This document shows, piece by piece, positions 1-12,958 of a stretch of 64,000 nt of DNA. The translations under genes were made by a program, and so were the position numbers. Below the pieces are notes generated by a model, which was not told the origin of the DNA, searched no databases, and saw only the letters and a program-made list of their open reading frames with translations. Within the stretch, counting starts at the first letter, position 1, and each line of letters begins with the position of its first letter. The stretch is from Phytophthora hibernalis (lineage: Eukaryota > Oomycota > Peronosporomycetes > Peronosporales > Peronosporaceae): assembly GCA_012656075.1 (NCBI GenBank), contig JAAKBF010000227.1:372001-436000 (forward strand), in the 5' to 3' direction.

Positions 1-1756
1 GTGGGTGAGCAGTCCTTCACCGTGTGATCCTCCCGAATCGTACCGGAGTGCTCATCGTCGCCCTCTTCCTCTTCGTCGTCCAGGTTTGCATCCTTCTTCG
101 GGTCAGCATGGGCTGGTGAGCTGAAGTCCATTTCGTCGACAATTTCCTGGGGATCTGTCGCCGGGATCAGGAAGAGGAAGAAAATGGGCACCACCTTGAG
201 CACGCTCCGCAAGACAATGGCAAGCCACAGCGTATCGTACTCGTCCTTGGCGATACCCAACCACGCACAGACCAGAGCACCCCAGAACTCGCTCACACTG
301 CGCGAGAAATTGGAGATAGACATGAGCAGCGCAAACAGCGTGCCTTCAATGCCCTTGGGGCACAGCTTTGCGCAGAGCACCATCACAGGCATCGTTTTGA
401 GACGGCTGATGACGTCTGCGATTACGGCGTCGCCCAGCACGAACGCCTTGTCGGGGATGCCAACGTCCAGGTTCGCACGTGTCACCAGCACAATGTCCAA
501 CAGCGATACAACAGCCAAACTCAGCTGCGCGATCAGGAAAATGCGACGGAACGACATGTCCTTGAAAAACGCATTGTACAGCATGGTGCCGACCATCAAA
601 AAGATGAACCCGAACGCGGAGACTGTTCCCAAAAACTCGGGTGTGAACTTCAGGACGTCCGTTGAAAAGTAGAAAAACACCTGCGAGTACCCAGGGCTGA
701 TAGCACCTGACAGGAACACCCAGAGAGCGCACATCAAATTACGGGCGTGCTAACGGCACCCTTGAGCTGCCGCAACTGCCTCTTCGCCGAGGACTTAAAG
801 TGCCGCTTGCTCACCGTAGTCTTCTGCTCGTGCATGAACGTGGAGAAAATCAAAATAGTAAGCGGTCCCACCGCCGCGAAGCAGAACACCCCACGCACAC
901 CCAAATTGTGCGTCGCTGGGCCGGACAGGAACGATCCGAGCACGCCGCCCACCGACATTGCCACCCACGAGACCGACTGCAAGTCGTTTGCGCCGTACTT
1001 TGGATCCAGTCTCGACATCTCCACAACCCTGGCATCAATCACCACGTCGATCACAGCTGTTGACAGGCTGTTGAGCATGAGCACCAGCACTGCACCGAGC
1101 GGAGTCGCGATGAGGTCCGGCACCGCCAATGTGAGCGTGGCAATCGTGCCCAGGGCACTGCACAGCATCATGTACGACTTGCGGTGGTAACCAAACAGCG
1201 GCAAGCTGTCCGAAATTATACCGTAGAGCGGCTTGACGCCCCAGGGCACCATCATGACCGTGAGCAGCGACTGCGACTCTGCCGGCTGCAGCTTCAGGTT
1301 GTCCTTGAAGAAGTAGTTGACCGCCAAGGCGCTGAAGCTGGAGAAGCCTTGTACCGCGTACACGGTGCCCACCAGCAGCAGGAACGACGAGCCGAACGTC
1401 TGTCGCAGGCGTCGCACCCAGTTGCGGAGCTGCTGCGTCCTCGAGAGTTCGTCGTCGCTCTCGTCGCTTGCGTCGCTCACCCGTGACGCGTCGTCGTCGT
1501 TCGGCAGGCCGTTCTTGGCCACGAGTCTGGAGGTGGCGCGTTCGTGCAGGCGGATCTGCTCCTTGGGCTTCTTCTTGCCAGTGACGAGGGTGTCGACAGA
1601 GCTGGACGTGGACGCAGTGGACGGCGAGGAGGGCACTACGGACAGCGACACGTCGCCATCTTCCTGCACAGACGATGCGGAACTAGTTGCAAGCTGCTGG
1701 TCCACATTCAGACGCGGCAGACGCTTGCGCGGAGACACAACAGACTCGAGCGCCAT
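1..1756 (-). CDS. BT1-family folate/biopterin transporter, 3' end cut by window, one frame break
   Basis: Multi-pass carrier of the BT1 (folate-biopterin transporter) family within the major facilitator superfamily, a family expanded in oomycetes and trypanosomatids. The ATG lies at 1756. About 110 acidic/Ser-rich cytosolic residues come first, then hydrophobic helices with the family-like stretches VNYFFKDNLKL, MMVPWGVKPLYGIISDS, RKSYMMLCS and VIDVVIDARVVEMSR. The frame ends at a TGA near 733-735, but the next frame continues the same protein without pause (ALWVFLSGAISPGYSQVFF, then KFTPEFLGTVSAFGFIF) to window position 1, where an acidic tail begins. One missing base in TTTGATG would join them. 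The head-to-head neighbour is the TBC1D31-like gene, 152 bp away. Plasma-membrane uptake of folates or pterins is the family role; the substrate here is not visible from sequence. Confidence 0.85.
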
Positions 1757-1908
1757 GACGGGAGCTGCTCGGTTCGTGTCGGTTCACGTGTCACTATGAC
1801 CCATCTATCCCTTCAGGTCAGCTTCTGATAGGCTGAAATCCCCACCTATTTACAACCAATCAGAAGAGGTTTCTGCCTTTTTGAATCATTTTGGCGGCGA
1901 CTTCGACC
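1757..1908. promoter_or_regulatory. bidirectional promoter between BT1 and TBC1D31-like genes
   Basis: This 152-bp spacer separates divergent start codons. On the plus strand, TCATTTTGG at about 1886-1894 resembles the oomycete initiator core (TCATTY) and lies only 20-25 bp before the ATG at 1909. No matching initiator was found for the minus-strand gene. No TATA box is evident, which is usual in oomycetes. Inferred from spacing and the motif only. Confidence 0.4.
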
Positions 1909-4900
1909 ATGGTGCAGACGCTGGCGCTGCGCGCGACGCAGGACGGCGTCATCTGGCCGCGGCGGCCGCTGGTGAGCAGCAAGGGGCTGCTGTCGTGCGT
2001 GCAGAACCTGCCACTGAGCTCGCACGACAAGACGCCCGCCAGCTTCCGCGCCGTGGCCTTCAACGCGTCAGGCGAACTGCTGGCGGCTGTGGACGCGCGC
2101 GGCCGCGTCTTCGTCTTCTTCGTGACGGCCAATCGCTACTCGCTGGTGACACACCTGGGCGTTCCCACCGTCAGCTGCTGTTTCAGCCCCGCACGCAAGA
2201 CAGAGTTGCTCGTGACGTGCGAGGACGAGACGGTACGCTGCATTGACGTGCAGTCGCAGACGCTCATCAGCACGCTACGAGGCCACAGGTTCCCGGCGAG
2301 ATGCGCGTCCTTCCAGAAGTCTGGCCGTCTGGCGCTCACAGCCTCGCAGGATGCCGTGATCCTGTGGGACACCAAGGACTGGTCCAGATACCGAGTGCTT
2401 AACGCCGGGCCTGGTGTGGAAGAAGCGACGTTCTTGGCACAAGGATATTTGGTGGCTGTCTGCTTCCAGGACGACACGATTATGATGTGGGAACTGGAGA
2501 CACTGGCGCTGAGATACAGGTTCGCGTTGCCCGAGAGAGAGCAGTCGCCTGGACTACAAAAGATCGCTGTCTCGGAAGATCACCAAGTGCTGGTGGCGAG
2601 GTGAGCAGCGGAGATATTTTATTGGAGGAGTTGTGCTGACTTTTGGTGTTGGTGCATTGATGCAGCGGCCGCGCGCCGTTTATTTACGTGTGGGAGTTTG
2701 AGTCGCAGACGATTATTCGGATCATTGAGCTCCCGCTGCCGATTAAGCAAGTCTCGAGTGTGCGTGATGCTAAATGTTTCTTGGGTGGAGAGTAGAGTTG
2801 ACCGCGTATCATGTTGTTGCTGTTGTGTTTTGCAGCACGCATTTCTTCCTGGTCACAGCACGATGATTAGTATCTTGGGAGACGATGGGGGCATTTTTTT
2901 CCTGGACGTTGCTGTGAAGAACCCTCAGATCAAGCTGGAAATTGCCAACCGTGGACGCACTATTTCTGCTTTTGACATCGAGTGTCATGGTCGGTATCTT
3001 GCGGCGTCAACGGGGTATGATACTTTTTGTGAATCTTAACTGCCGGCCTCTAATGACCGTATTGTGTTGGTGTGCAGGGATGGATTTCTGCTGTTGTATG
3101 ATATGGACATTGCACGAGAAACGGCCGCTCACGCTCAAGATCGCAGAAGAAAAGATGGTCTCGTTAATCTTGGGGGCATGCACGCTTGCCAACTCGATCT
3201 GGGTTACTGGATGTACATTTCTCGAATGATGATATCAATCCGGCCGCATACTCTAATCAAGTCGAAGTTAATGCACCAGAGCAAAGCCGACCAGTCCCTT
3301 CAAAGCTAATTGATAGTTTATTTGGAGCAAAGTACCCGAGGCGGGTTGGTCGTGCACCAAAGCAAACTGGTGATACAACTGCACGCCAGACGGAGCACTC
3401 TCGCATTCGACCAGCGAGTGCCACACGGACACGATTGCTTACCACAACAGGCCCGCTCAGTGTGCCTAACAAAGGGATGCATGATCATGACTCCCCAACA
3501 TTACGGGAGAAAGTTCGAAGTCGGCGGATGAACCCCTTAACGCGTCCTCCTTCCCAACTAACAGCTCAAGAAATTGAAGTTAACCGAAAGCGCTTGGTTG
3601 GCAGCTTAAAATGCAATGGTATGTATCCGAAGAAGTACCGAGTTCTCGTTTGGCGATTTCTTCTTCGCCTTCCCAAGAATGAAGAATCTTTCCGGTCATT
3701 GGTGGCAAAAGGCAAGCATCCAGTATTTGTTCGACTGAAAGATCAGTACCCTCTACAAGATAACCGCATCTTTCGACGTCTCCACCGTATTTTATCGGCG
3801 ATTGTATATTGGTGCCCCGCCTTCGGTGAAGTCAGTTACTTGCCTGCCATCGTGTACCCGTTTGTCAAAATCTTCCGAGAGAATGATCTAGCAGCTTTTG
3901 AAGCGAGCGTCAGTGTCATGCTTCACTGGTGTGGTGATTTCCTCGTGAGTCTTCCTTATCCACCAGTGTTTGCCATGAGTGCAATTGAAAAAGAGTTGGC
4001 TCGGCGAGACACTCAGCTGTATGACCACTTTACGCAATACCAGGTCACGTCCGAAGCGTTCGCTTGGAGTTTGCTCAAAACAATTTTTACGGAAGTGCTG
4101 AGTGAAGACGAGTGGATGTGCTTGTGGGACCATCTGTTTACATTTCCGGACACACCACAGCTCCTTTTGTTGCTGTATTGGCGTATCTGTCCTACTTCCG
4201 GACATCTCTCCTCGCTGCCTGCGATCGATTTTCAATCGAACAATTTTTTCACCAGCAAAACGCAATCGACATCCAAAAGTTTGTTCAGTTGATGATGAAT
4301 CTTCGCGACAAGCTGGATTTGAGTGAGTTTACTGTGATTGAAAATCCTGCGACAGCAGGCAGTCCGAGAGAAGGCCACGGCCCGTATTGGCCGCTGTCAA
4401 GAGGTCAGTATCCCGCGTTCGCCCACTATCCACGATTTGTTGTGGACTTCCAGATAAGTGTAAGTAGATTGCTTGGTGCGCATGTGGTAAACTACCATGT
4501 TAGGTTAACTATGCTGCTGTGTCATTTCAGGAACGTAACCGAATTGCTTTGGAGGAGGCAGAGTTATCGCACAAGCAAAAACTGCTTGATCAGGTTGAAG
4601 AGGAGTCAGGAAAGCTCAAGGCAGAGCACGAAAAATGGATGACAGAAAGAAAACTGGTTCTTGAAGCCGAGGAACGACGGCGGAAGGAAGCCATTATTGC
4701 AGAGAAGGACAGAATAGTTCACTTGAAAACGCTGGACTATGAGACCCGAAAGCGACGACTCCAACACTTGAGTAATATGGAGACTTCCGCCCATGAGACG
4801 TTGGAAGAGGCATCAAAAATGCTTGAAACCGAATACCAGCGACTGGAGAGTACGCTTGCAATGCAGAAGGAGCGCATGGAATTCGAGATTTCGTCACGCA

Positions 4901-6624
4901 AGCAAGAAGAGGACTTGCAGCGGATTGAGTCTGAGACGCACGATCGAGTACAGGGAATCCACAAGCAGCATGAAATGGAGGAGAGGCTATCGCGTCTTCG
5001 AACTGAATTCGAAACTCGGGCAAAGCAGCAAGAGCTACAGGATCTGCTTAAGTTTGAGAGCTGGAAAAGAGAAGATGAAGAGCAGGCACGGAAATCGAAA
5101 ATCCAGTCGCGTCAGCGCGAGGAGCTCGCGTATCTGAGCCAAGAAAGACGCGTTCGTCAAGAGTTGGAAAACCAACTCTTAGAGCAACAACTTGCGAAGG
5201 ATAAAGAGCTGCTGGAACTGGAAACTGCCCGACGTGCTCGCCGAATAGAGCAGCATGACAATGACGCATTAAACCATAAACTCCACGCCCAACAGGGTGA
5301 TGGTGTTTTCACTCGAGTGTGCACTGAAAAATCACACCTTCGTGAACAGGAAACCGAAGACAGGAACTCCCTCCGTCACGGACGAGAGTTCACGTACGTT
5401 GAATCAGCTCCTAGAACGAAAGATCGAAAGCGTAGCAAAGTTAATCTTGAGCACCGTGCTCTTGACCAAAGCTCCGACTCAGACAGCGAGGAATCATCCA
5501 GGCAATGGCATACCCCTGCTGGCGACGATGTCGAAGACAACGTCAACGAAAAGGACGAGTCGCCCCCGCGCACTCCAGACTACGCGTCTTTCAAATTTGC
5601 TACCGGCACTCTGTTGCAGGGACCGCTTAGCAACGAGAGCAGTATGAGTTTTGCAAGTGCGTCAATGCGAAGGACGATGCCGGAGATGAGTTTGCTCGAG
5701 AAAGCGTTGGGTAATATCAGCAGCAGCGAGAGCAGCGACCACAACAGTCACAGCGCGGAAGAAAATACAAGGGTGGACGAAGCTGCTGCCAGTGAGGTAA
5801 GCTCTACCCACGACGACAGATCAAAGCAGCACGCTGGAGGCTACAGGTTTCGAGACGAAGTGAGGCACCAGGGCCAACGTGCCACGAGGGTCCCCACGCC
5901 GCCGCAAACCCCACCGCAAATTGCCCCAACGTTCTCGGAGGTACAGAGTGACGCAATGTCTACACCACGAGTCGTACGAGAGTTTTCGCATGGAGACGAT
6001 GAAGGCTTTTCGACACCACAAGCTGTCCGCGAGGTCTTGCACGTACAGAATGAAGGTGCAGCTACGCCGCAATCTTCCCATGTGCTGGACGCAGCTTTGT
6101 CTACACCTCATATTGCCCGCGTGCTCTCGCATGAGGACGAAGAAGAACCTTCCACCCCGCAAGCTGTACCAGAATCCCCAGAGGCGCAGGATGAAGTATC
6201 CACCCAGGAGTTCTCACAGGTAGAGGACGAAGCGATGTTTTCCACCCCGCAACCTACTCGCGCATCACCAGCAGGAGAATACTCGTCACAGATTCACGTC
6301 TCGGAGACTGCTCGGCCAGTCGAGTGTGTGGCGATGCCGGCAGTTGACCTGGTGGAGGACTCCAACAGCGACAGCAAAAAGTACGCCAGATCGACTGTGA
6401 TGGACGTGCTGCATCGACCGATTGCAGAGCTGGAGAAGAAGCTGGGGATCCGCTTCGACGACTTCAGCGACGAGGAGGAGGAGGACGAGGAACATTCGTT
6501 CGACGTGCGACACGACAGCGAGGAGGACGAGACCATCGAGGACGACCGTGCTAAGCTGCTGCAGCGCGCCAAACGACTGCTGGAGCTGTCCAGCTTTGAC
6601 ACGGACAGCGACGACGACATGTAA
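1909..6624 (+). CDS. TBC1D31: TBC1D31/WDR67-like protein: WD40 repeats, TBC domain, coiled coil
   Basis: Five exons: 1909-2600, 2666-2759, 2836-3014, 3078-4459 and 4531-6624, with GT-AG introns of 63-76 nt. Two single-base losses, in GGGGG at 3172-3176 and near TTTT at 4165-4168, must be allowed for; the phases then close to 1480 aa. The N-terminal ~400 residues are WD40-like (VILWDTKDWSRYRVL, IMMWELETL, FIYVWEFES). A TBC domain follows (YPKKYRVLVWRFLLRLP to MMNLRDKLDLSEF), then a long Glu/Arg/Lys coiled coil and an acidic low-complexity tail. The order matches animal TBC1D31, a centriolar-satellite protein of ciliated cells, so a basal-body/flagellar role is inferred. The TBC region lacks clear IxxDxxR and YxQ finger motifs, so GAP activity is doubtful. 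The first Met follows TTG GCG; upstream in-frame TTG is not used. Confidence 0.8.
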
Positions 6625-7085
6625 ATGGTAAATGGTTGAACAAGATACAATTGGTATTGTCGACTGGAGATTTTGCTTCAACTGCGACACCACAATGCAA
6701 CGACGGGAGCAAACGGGCTAAAAATAGAGCAGCGGACCTGTTGAGATGTGAACTGCATTTCTGGGCGTGTTGCTGCGCATGGCAGGTCTCGAGCGCATTT
6801 CTTGTTGTCCACGCAGCTCTCCGCGGCATCAGCCCTGGTTGCACGGCGCACAGCAAAACCAAGGGCGACACGTCGAGCAGCGCTCTATGACAAAAAATGT
6901 CCTGGTGTCTTTTCTTTGATTAAATCCAGATTGCACGCTTTTCGTGTGTCACACACCAAAGAGGCGGAGGGGAAACGAAAACAAAAGGCAAAAGCTCGCA
7001 AGGGCGCAAGGTGCGCGGAACGTCAACCCGCGCGACCATCATTCCTCTTCCATTCCGCATTTGCAGGAGATAGCCGGCAAGGCTC
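6625..7085 (+). promoter_or_regulatory. intergenic region and promoter of the PX-USP gene
   Basis: These 461 bp separate two co-oriented genes and hold no convincing coding sequence. At 7039-7060 lies TCATTCCTCTTCCATTCCGC, a good match to the oomycete initiator plus flanking promoter region, 26-47 bp before the ATG at 7086. The 5' half must contain the terminator and polyadenylation region of the TBC1D31-like gene, but no distinct signal stands out. Confidence 0.45.
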
Positions 7086-10000
7086 ATGGAGAACGCAACG
7101 ACGGAGGCGCCGCCGCATGTCGCGACGCCCACGCTGCGCAAGACCTCGAGCCTGCCCGCCTACGACTTGGCGCTGCGGAGGGACGACGACGCCGCGAGCA
7201 GCAGCGACACGAACAGCGCGCGCGTGGCGTCCATCGCCGAGGAGGAGGACGTCGTGTCGCTCTCGTCGCCCTCGGAGCTCATTCTGCGAGGCGCCAACGG
7301 TGACGCGGCTTTGTCGACGTCCGCCCCGAGCGGCTCCTCGCCGCTGGACGCCACGTCGCCGTCGTCCACGACGTCCGCGGCGGACACCCCCTCGGAGCGA
7401 CAGGGGGACGAGGCCCCTTGTCAAGATAACGACACACTGACGCAGCTCCCCAAGGTCCCGCGCTCGGCACCTACACTCGAGAGGTCCCACACTTCCGGAG
7501 AACTCATTGGGCTGCGCACGAGGGAGCGACAGGCGGCCGAGTCCACGTACTCGAGTCCGTCGTCTGGATCTGCACCGTCCTTCGAGATCGAGAGCGTGAC
7601 GCTGCCCACGGACGGCGTGAAAGAGACGGACATCGACAAGACGACGCACACGGTCTTCTCCATGGAGGTGAAGCTGCAGGGGGACTGCAGTGGCTCCTCC
7701 GCAAGCGCTACTCGGACTTTCGAGAGCTGCACGAGCGACTGAAACGTACCAACGCGGCCGTCAAGCAGCTCTACTTCCCCAAGCGCCACGTGTTCCGCAA
7801 TCGCCATCAAAGCGTCGTAGAGCAGCGACGCAGCGAGCTGGAGAAGTACATCAACGAGGTGCTGGACATTAGGCCGCTCATCCGCGTCCCGCTGTTTAAC
7901 TTTCTGGAGGTGTATGCCCACATGGAGTCGTACGAACGCAAACTGCAGCGCCATAAGAAGGAGCTCGAGTCGGAGAGGATGAAGAACATGCTGCCGCCTG
8001 AGCTACTGGACGACTTTTCGTCGGCCTTTAAGCGGCTGTGCTCGTCGAAATATTTATACCATGGAAGCACGAGCAGCGGACATAAGACGGAGACTGAGAG
8101 CTCTCGCAACTCGGCGAACAGCATGGCGGCGGCCTCGTCGGGAGCTCCTAACGGACGCCCACCGACGTCTCCGGCAAAGGACGTGAAAGCAACGACTGCA
8201 GCAAACGCCGGAGAGCCTTCAAAGGGCAGCACTACGGACGAGAGCGGGAACCGGCACAGTGTCATCATGCACACGGCTGGCTCGCAGATTTGTATTAGTC
8301 GCGCTTCCTTCCGCAGGGATATCCTTGGTGTCTTCCTGACATGCCGTCAAGTTTCGCGATGCGCTTCATGAAAGCTGTGTCGGACCGTCAAGGATCCGAC
8401 ATTAATATGGACGAGTTCCTACGTGCAGTGGCAATCTTACGCTGCGGTACAATGGACGACCAGCTGCAATTTATCTTCAACATGTGCGATTTGGACCACG
8501 CTGGTAAAGTTCAAAGCACAGGGCTGAGTAACTTCCTGGTATCACTTCACGGACGGAACGTTTTGGATCGAGCAGAGTACCGTAGGCTGCTGAGTGAAGG
8601 CTTTGACCAGGGCCGAGTGCGCATGGGCTGCGATGATTTTGTTAAGATTGTTCCGGAGCTGAAGGCATACCACACTCTGGTGGACTGGATGGCTCCTTTC
8701 GCCGATATTTTGTGCGAGACAGCTGACCCGCAGCTACTGGAGTCACAGGAAGAGTTTAATCCTGCAGTGCAGCAGAAGATCCTCGCAAACGAGACACATT
8801 TCAACGCAAAGGAAGTATCTGTTCTGCAGGATGCGTTTAACAACTACCGCGCGTCCGCGGGCGGTGATGCAGTGGATCTGGACGCACTCACGAGCGATTT
8901 CCCATTGGAGATGTCGGAGGAGCGCTTCAGTCGAGTATTCTGCAGCTTTGGCTCGAGAGCGAACGGGTCTGATATTGACGTGTTCAGCTTTGTGAGCGCA
9001 CTATCGAGTTCCTGCCGAGGTACCACCAAGGAGAAGGCTGAGTTTGCATTCAAACTTTTTGCCAGCGTTGGAGATGGCTCATACATGACCCGTGAGGATG
9101 TCTATGGCATGCTTCGACTGGATATTACGCAGAACCCAGATCTGGAGAGCCAGATCACGGCACTTATTGAGAAGAAGCACCCATCCTTGAACGCTATGAA
9201 GAGTTCGTCATCCTCATCTCTGATCGAGAGCATGGGGCCAAGGACACCATCAGTATCGGGCTCTGAATTGGGCATCTTTGTCGATGGTATAATGAAGGGA
9301 TTTGGGCACAGAAGGAGTGTATGGGAGGCGAGTTCATCGTCGAAGCAGACCGAAGCTCTAACATTAACACTCGAAGAGTTTACGGCGTGGGCAATCAAAC
9401 AGAAGTACGAAATGGCGACGCTGCGGATCATGCGTGAGGTGGCATTCATCGATCTGGGGCTAGTCCCTTCGACGAAGGAAGAGGAATTGCTGATTGCGAC
9501 GGGATGTTACACTCCGTACGACCCCACCACATTGGTGGAGGACGATCGGTGGTATTTGATTGAGCGGAAGTGGTATATTCACTGGTGTAGATACATCAAG
9601 ATCCACGTGAAGGAATCACTCCTGCTCTCGCCCCTATACCGGTCACTACCACATCTGCTACTTCTACCCCCAGTACATCAAAGGTACAGGTCAATGGTAG
9701 CACCGCCAACAAGGACAACTACATGAAAAACCTGAAGGGAGAGATCGTCCGCCCGAAGTGCATCAATAACTATCCGCTTCTTACGAGTGATCGGCGCGAC
9801 CGGATTCTGAAGACTTCTGAAGATATTAAGCTGGGTCGGCACTATGTTATCATTTGTGAGCAGTTGTGGATGGCTCTTAAGTTGTGGTACGGTGGTGGTC
9901 CTGAAATCCAGCGGCAGGTGGTAGTTGCTGCCGATGGTGAACCGATGCTTGATATTTGGGAAGCCGAAACGAAGAAGAAGCTGACCAAGAAGAAGTCAAA

Positions 10001-12818
10001 AGGAAAGGAAAACGATACGGATGATGAAGACGTAGAGGATGATGCTGATGCGGATGACGATTCCTCTTCAGTACCATCGGAAGAAGAGACTCGACGGAAA
10101 CAGGAACTCGCTCTTCCCCGCCGGATGCGTTCGGGCGGCTCGGTTGGGCTTGCAAATCTCGGCAACACTTGCTATATCAATTCTGCCTTGCAGTGTCTTA
10201 CCAACACTCAGTTGCTGGCTGAGTACTTCCTTTCAGGAATGTACTTAGAGGACATCAACCGTACCAGTACGCTAGGATTGCAAGGTAAGTTGGCGGAGGT
10301 CTACGGCAAACTTGCAGAAGACATGTGGTGTGTTAAGCAGAAATCGATTTCTCCGCGGAACTTCAAGAAATCCATCGGCAAGTTCAACGAGGTGTTCCGC
10401 GGCAACGACCAGCAAGATGCGCAGGAACTTCTCGCATTTCTGCTGAGCGGGCTAAGCGAAGACCTGAATCGAATTCAGGACAAGCCGTATATTGAGCAGC
10501 CTGATAGTGACGGCCGTTATGATGCAGATCTTGCAGATGAATGGTGGCGCAATCACCTCCGGCGCGAGGTGTCGATCATCGTTGCATTGTTCACGGGCCA
10601 GTACAAGTCACTGCTGACATGCAGTGTGTGTGGATTCAAATCAGCACGATTCGAGCCTTTCACTTTCCTACAGATACCTTTACCAGAGCCCAAACACAAC
10701 ACTGTGACAGTGCAACTGATGCTCGCAAACGGAGTTACTCCAATGAAGGTGTCTGTACGATTGAGTATTTCAGCGACAATTTTCGATCTAAAGCACGAAC
10801 TGATGAAAATGTGCCACAAGGAGTTCGATATGCCTGATGTCTCCGAGAGCGACATCAAGTTGTGCGAATTCAGTGGCTCCATGATCCTGAGCTTCAAGGC
10901 CGACAACCGTCGTGTCGGTCAGATCCGCAGCATTGATCGGCTCATCGCATTCCAGCTGGAACCGCTCGACTCGGAAACCATTCAGGCTACGCGCCACCGC
11001 CGTCCTTCATACGTCCAGGCTGTTGGAGCGGGCGGCTTACGGTCGGAGGAAGCAATTCACTCGTCATTTTACGAGAAACTATCGAAGGGCGCATTGGTGG
11101 ATGTGCGAATGCGAACGCAATCGCACGAGTATATTCCAGCTGTTGTCATGGAGCCACCCTCGACGCACGCTGATTATGAAGATCAACCTGTTGTGCTGGT
11201 ACGTCTCCGTCGTACCGAGGATGAGATAAAAGTGCCTCTCAACAGGTTGCGACCACGCCAAGCGCGACTGCTTTACATTCCATTGCTTTCTCGCAAGCTG
11301 AGCTACTCCGCCGTATACTTTAAAAACCCATTCCGACCGGTGCCTTTTGGCTCGCCCAACCTCGTGCGATTGTGCCCCGAGCTTACGAATGGTCTTCATT
11401 TGTATCAGCTGGTGTGGGAGCGCGTAAAGCAGTATGTGGGTCCGAACGCAACATCTCCGACTGAGTGGGTAGAGGAAGACGCGCAAAATACTGACCGTTT
11501 GGTTGCTAACCACATCGACGGCGTGTTCGGGGGCCTCAATGACGCTTCTGCGGACTTTAGTTCAAAGTGCGGATTCTTGCTGCGCCGCGTTGAGAACAAG
11601 GGTCTCACAGATTCGCGGTCCTCGTGGCTGACACGAAGCTTTGGATTCACGATTCCGTGCACATCGGAGCCACTGGACATCCTGGAAGAAGAAGCAATCG
11701 CTATTGATTGGGACCTAAGCGTCTTCCAGGACCGCGAGATGATGGACAAGATGAAGCACGTAGAGAACCACGACAGCGTTGCTCGGAACGAGGCTATTGA
11801 TAAGGGCCCCGTGCCTTTGAGCCACTGCTTGGATGCGTTTACGAGCGAGGAGAAGATCAGCGAAGGGTATTGCTCGAGTTGCCGACATCACCAGGAAATG
11901 ACGAAAAAGCTCGAGATTTGGCGCCTCCCACCTGTTATGGTGGTGCATCTGAAGCGTTTCCAGTATACTCAAACATACCGCCGGAAACTAGCGTCGTTGG
12001 TGGAGTTTCCGATTCACGACTTGGATCTCTCGTCTTGTGTCGCACCACACGTTGAGATTCCCGATAAGTATCCGATGAAGAAGCCGAGGGGTGCGTCGAG
12101 CGTGACCGCCCCAGCACGAAAGCTCGTCAAGCTTAGGTCTCGTGGTGAGAGCAATCCCTCAATTGCTACAGCGCCGGCTTCACAGCTATCTGCAACTGGT
12201 AGTGCAGCGGATGCGGTGGCTGCTGAGCCGGACAAGCAAGCAGACGGTGACTCGGAAGAGGATGTACAGGGCGAGAAACCAGAAGATAGCGAATTGGCTA
12301 CAGAAACAGCCGAAGATGGCGACGTTGAAGGCGACGGTGATTCTTCATCACCAATCACAAAAGCAGGTAGCAGCGAGACGGCGGATACTGAGGCTACGTC
12401 TGTTAGCAGTACAGACAGTCAACGCGCAGCTGCAGCACAAGCAGCAGCTGTTCGCAATCGCGTTCGTCGTGGATACACGAACTCGAACTTGGACCAGTCG
12501 CGCTGTCTGGAAACCAAGTACAATCTTTATGGCGTCGTGAACCACCAGGGCGCTCTTGGCGGCGGTCACTATACGGCGTATGCCAAAAACTTTGTGGACG
12601 ATCAATGGTACTACTACGATGATGAGCGCGTCCGTGTCGTGGAGGAACAGCAGGTCGTAAGCCCGTCGGCGTACTTGCTGTTTTACCTTCGCTCTGACAT
12701 GGATAGCGTGCTAGTGAAGGACCTTTTCCCCAAGAATATGAAGCCAGGCAAGATCACGGACGAAGACATCGAACGCTTCGTCGAGGAGGGTGACGAGCGC
12801 CGCTGCAGCATCATGTAA
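7086..12818 (+). CDS. PX-EF-hand-DUSP-USP ubiquitin-specific protease with C-terminal CaaX box
   Basis: Intronless, 1911 aa once three single missing bases are allowed for (GGGGG at 7679-7683, TTT at 8352-8354, about 9611-9615). Domain order: disordered Ser/Thr N-terminus; PX domain about residues 180-290 (RKRYSDFRELHERLKR, YFPKRHVF); EF-hand-like region about 400-790, resembling the N-terminus of USP32; DUSP domain about 800-945 (LGRHYVIICEQLWMALKLWY, then GGGPEI); USP catalytic domain from about 1020 with Cys box GLANLGNTCYINSALQCL, QQDAQE motif, two CxxC pairs of the zinc fold (LTCSVCG, YCSSC), KRFQYTQ, and His box GALGGGHYTAYAKN. The end is CSIM, a farnesylation-type CaaX. Family role: removing ubiquitin from substrates. 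PX plus prenyl anchor implies endomembrane location, by inference. The order EF-DUSP-USP-CaaX is that of USP32; the PX domain is an addition. Confidence 0.85.
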
Positions 12819-12958
12819 AGAGCACGAGCTGCAGCCCGCTGTCCTCTAGTATTTCTTTCGCGTATATTTCGTCGTGTGCATTGAAGCTGTCTGCAAGGTC
12901 AGACAAGAAGTGAAGAACCAACAACAAGGAAGCTCTCAAATATTATAGACTTGTTCAT
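12819..12958. other. convergent intergenic spacer
   Basis: These 140 bp separate the stop codons of two convergent genes (USP, plus; membrane protein, minus). They must hold both polyadenylation regions. AT-rich text around 12938-12950 (CAAATATTATAG) is the only notable feature. No hairpin or gene seen. Confidence 0.5.

Noticed and set aside
184..672. 162-codon plus-strand ORF over the BT1 gene
   Set aside because: It is the complement of the BT1 C-terminal coding region and has no protein-like features.
1..1756. BT1 gene as a true pseudogene
   Set aside because: Only one break, repaired by one base, with full conservation of the protein on both sides; the same type of break occurs in all neighbouring genes.
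6748..7440. 230-codon Arg-rich plus ORF across the PX-USP start
   Set aside because: Opens at a non-ATG, composition is the typical Arg/Pro shadow of a GC-rich coding frame, and it overlaps a clear PX-USP frame.
7023..7649. 208-codon minus ORF, Arg-rich
   Set aside because: Antisense shadow of the Ser/Thr-rich N-terminus of the PX-USP gene.
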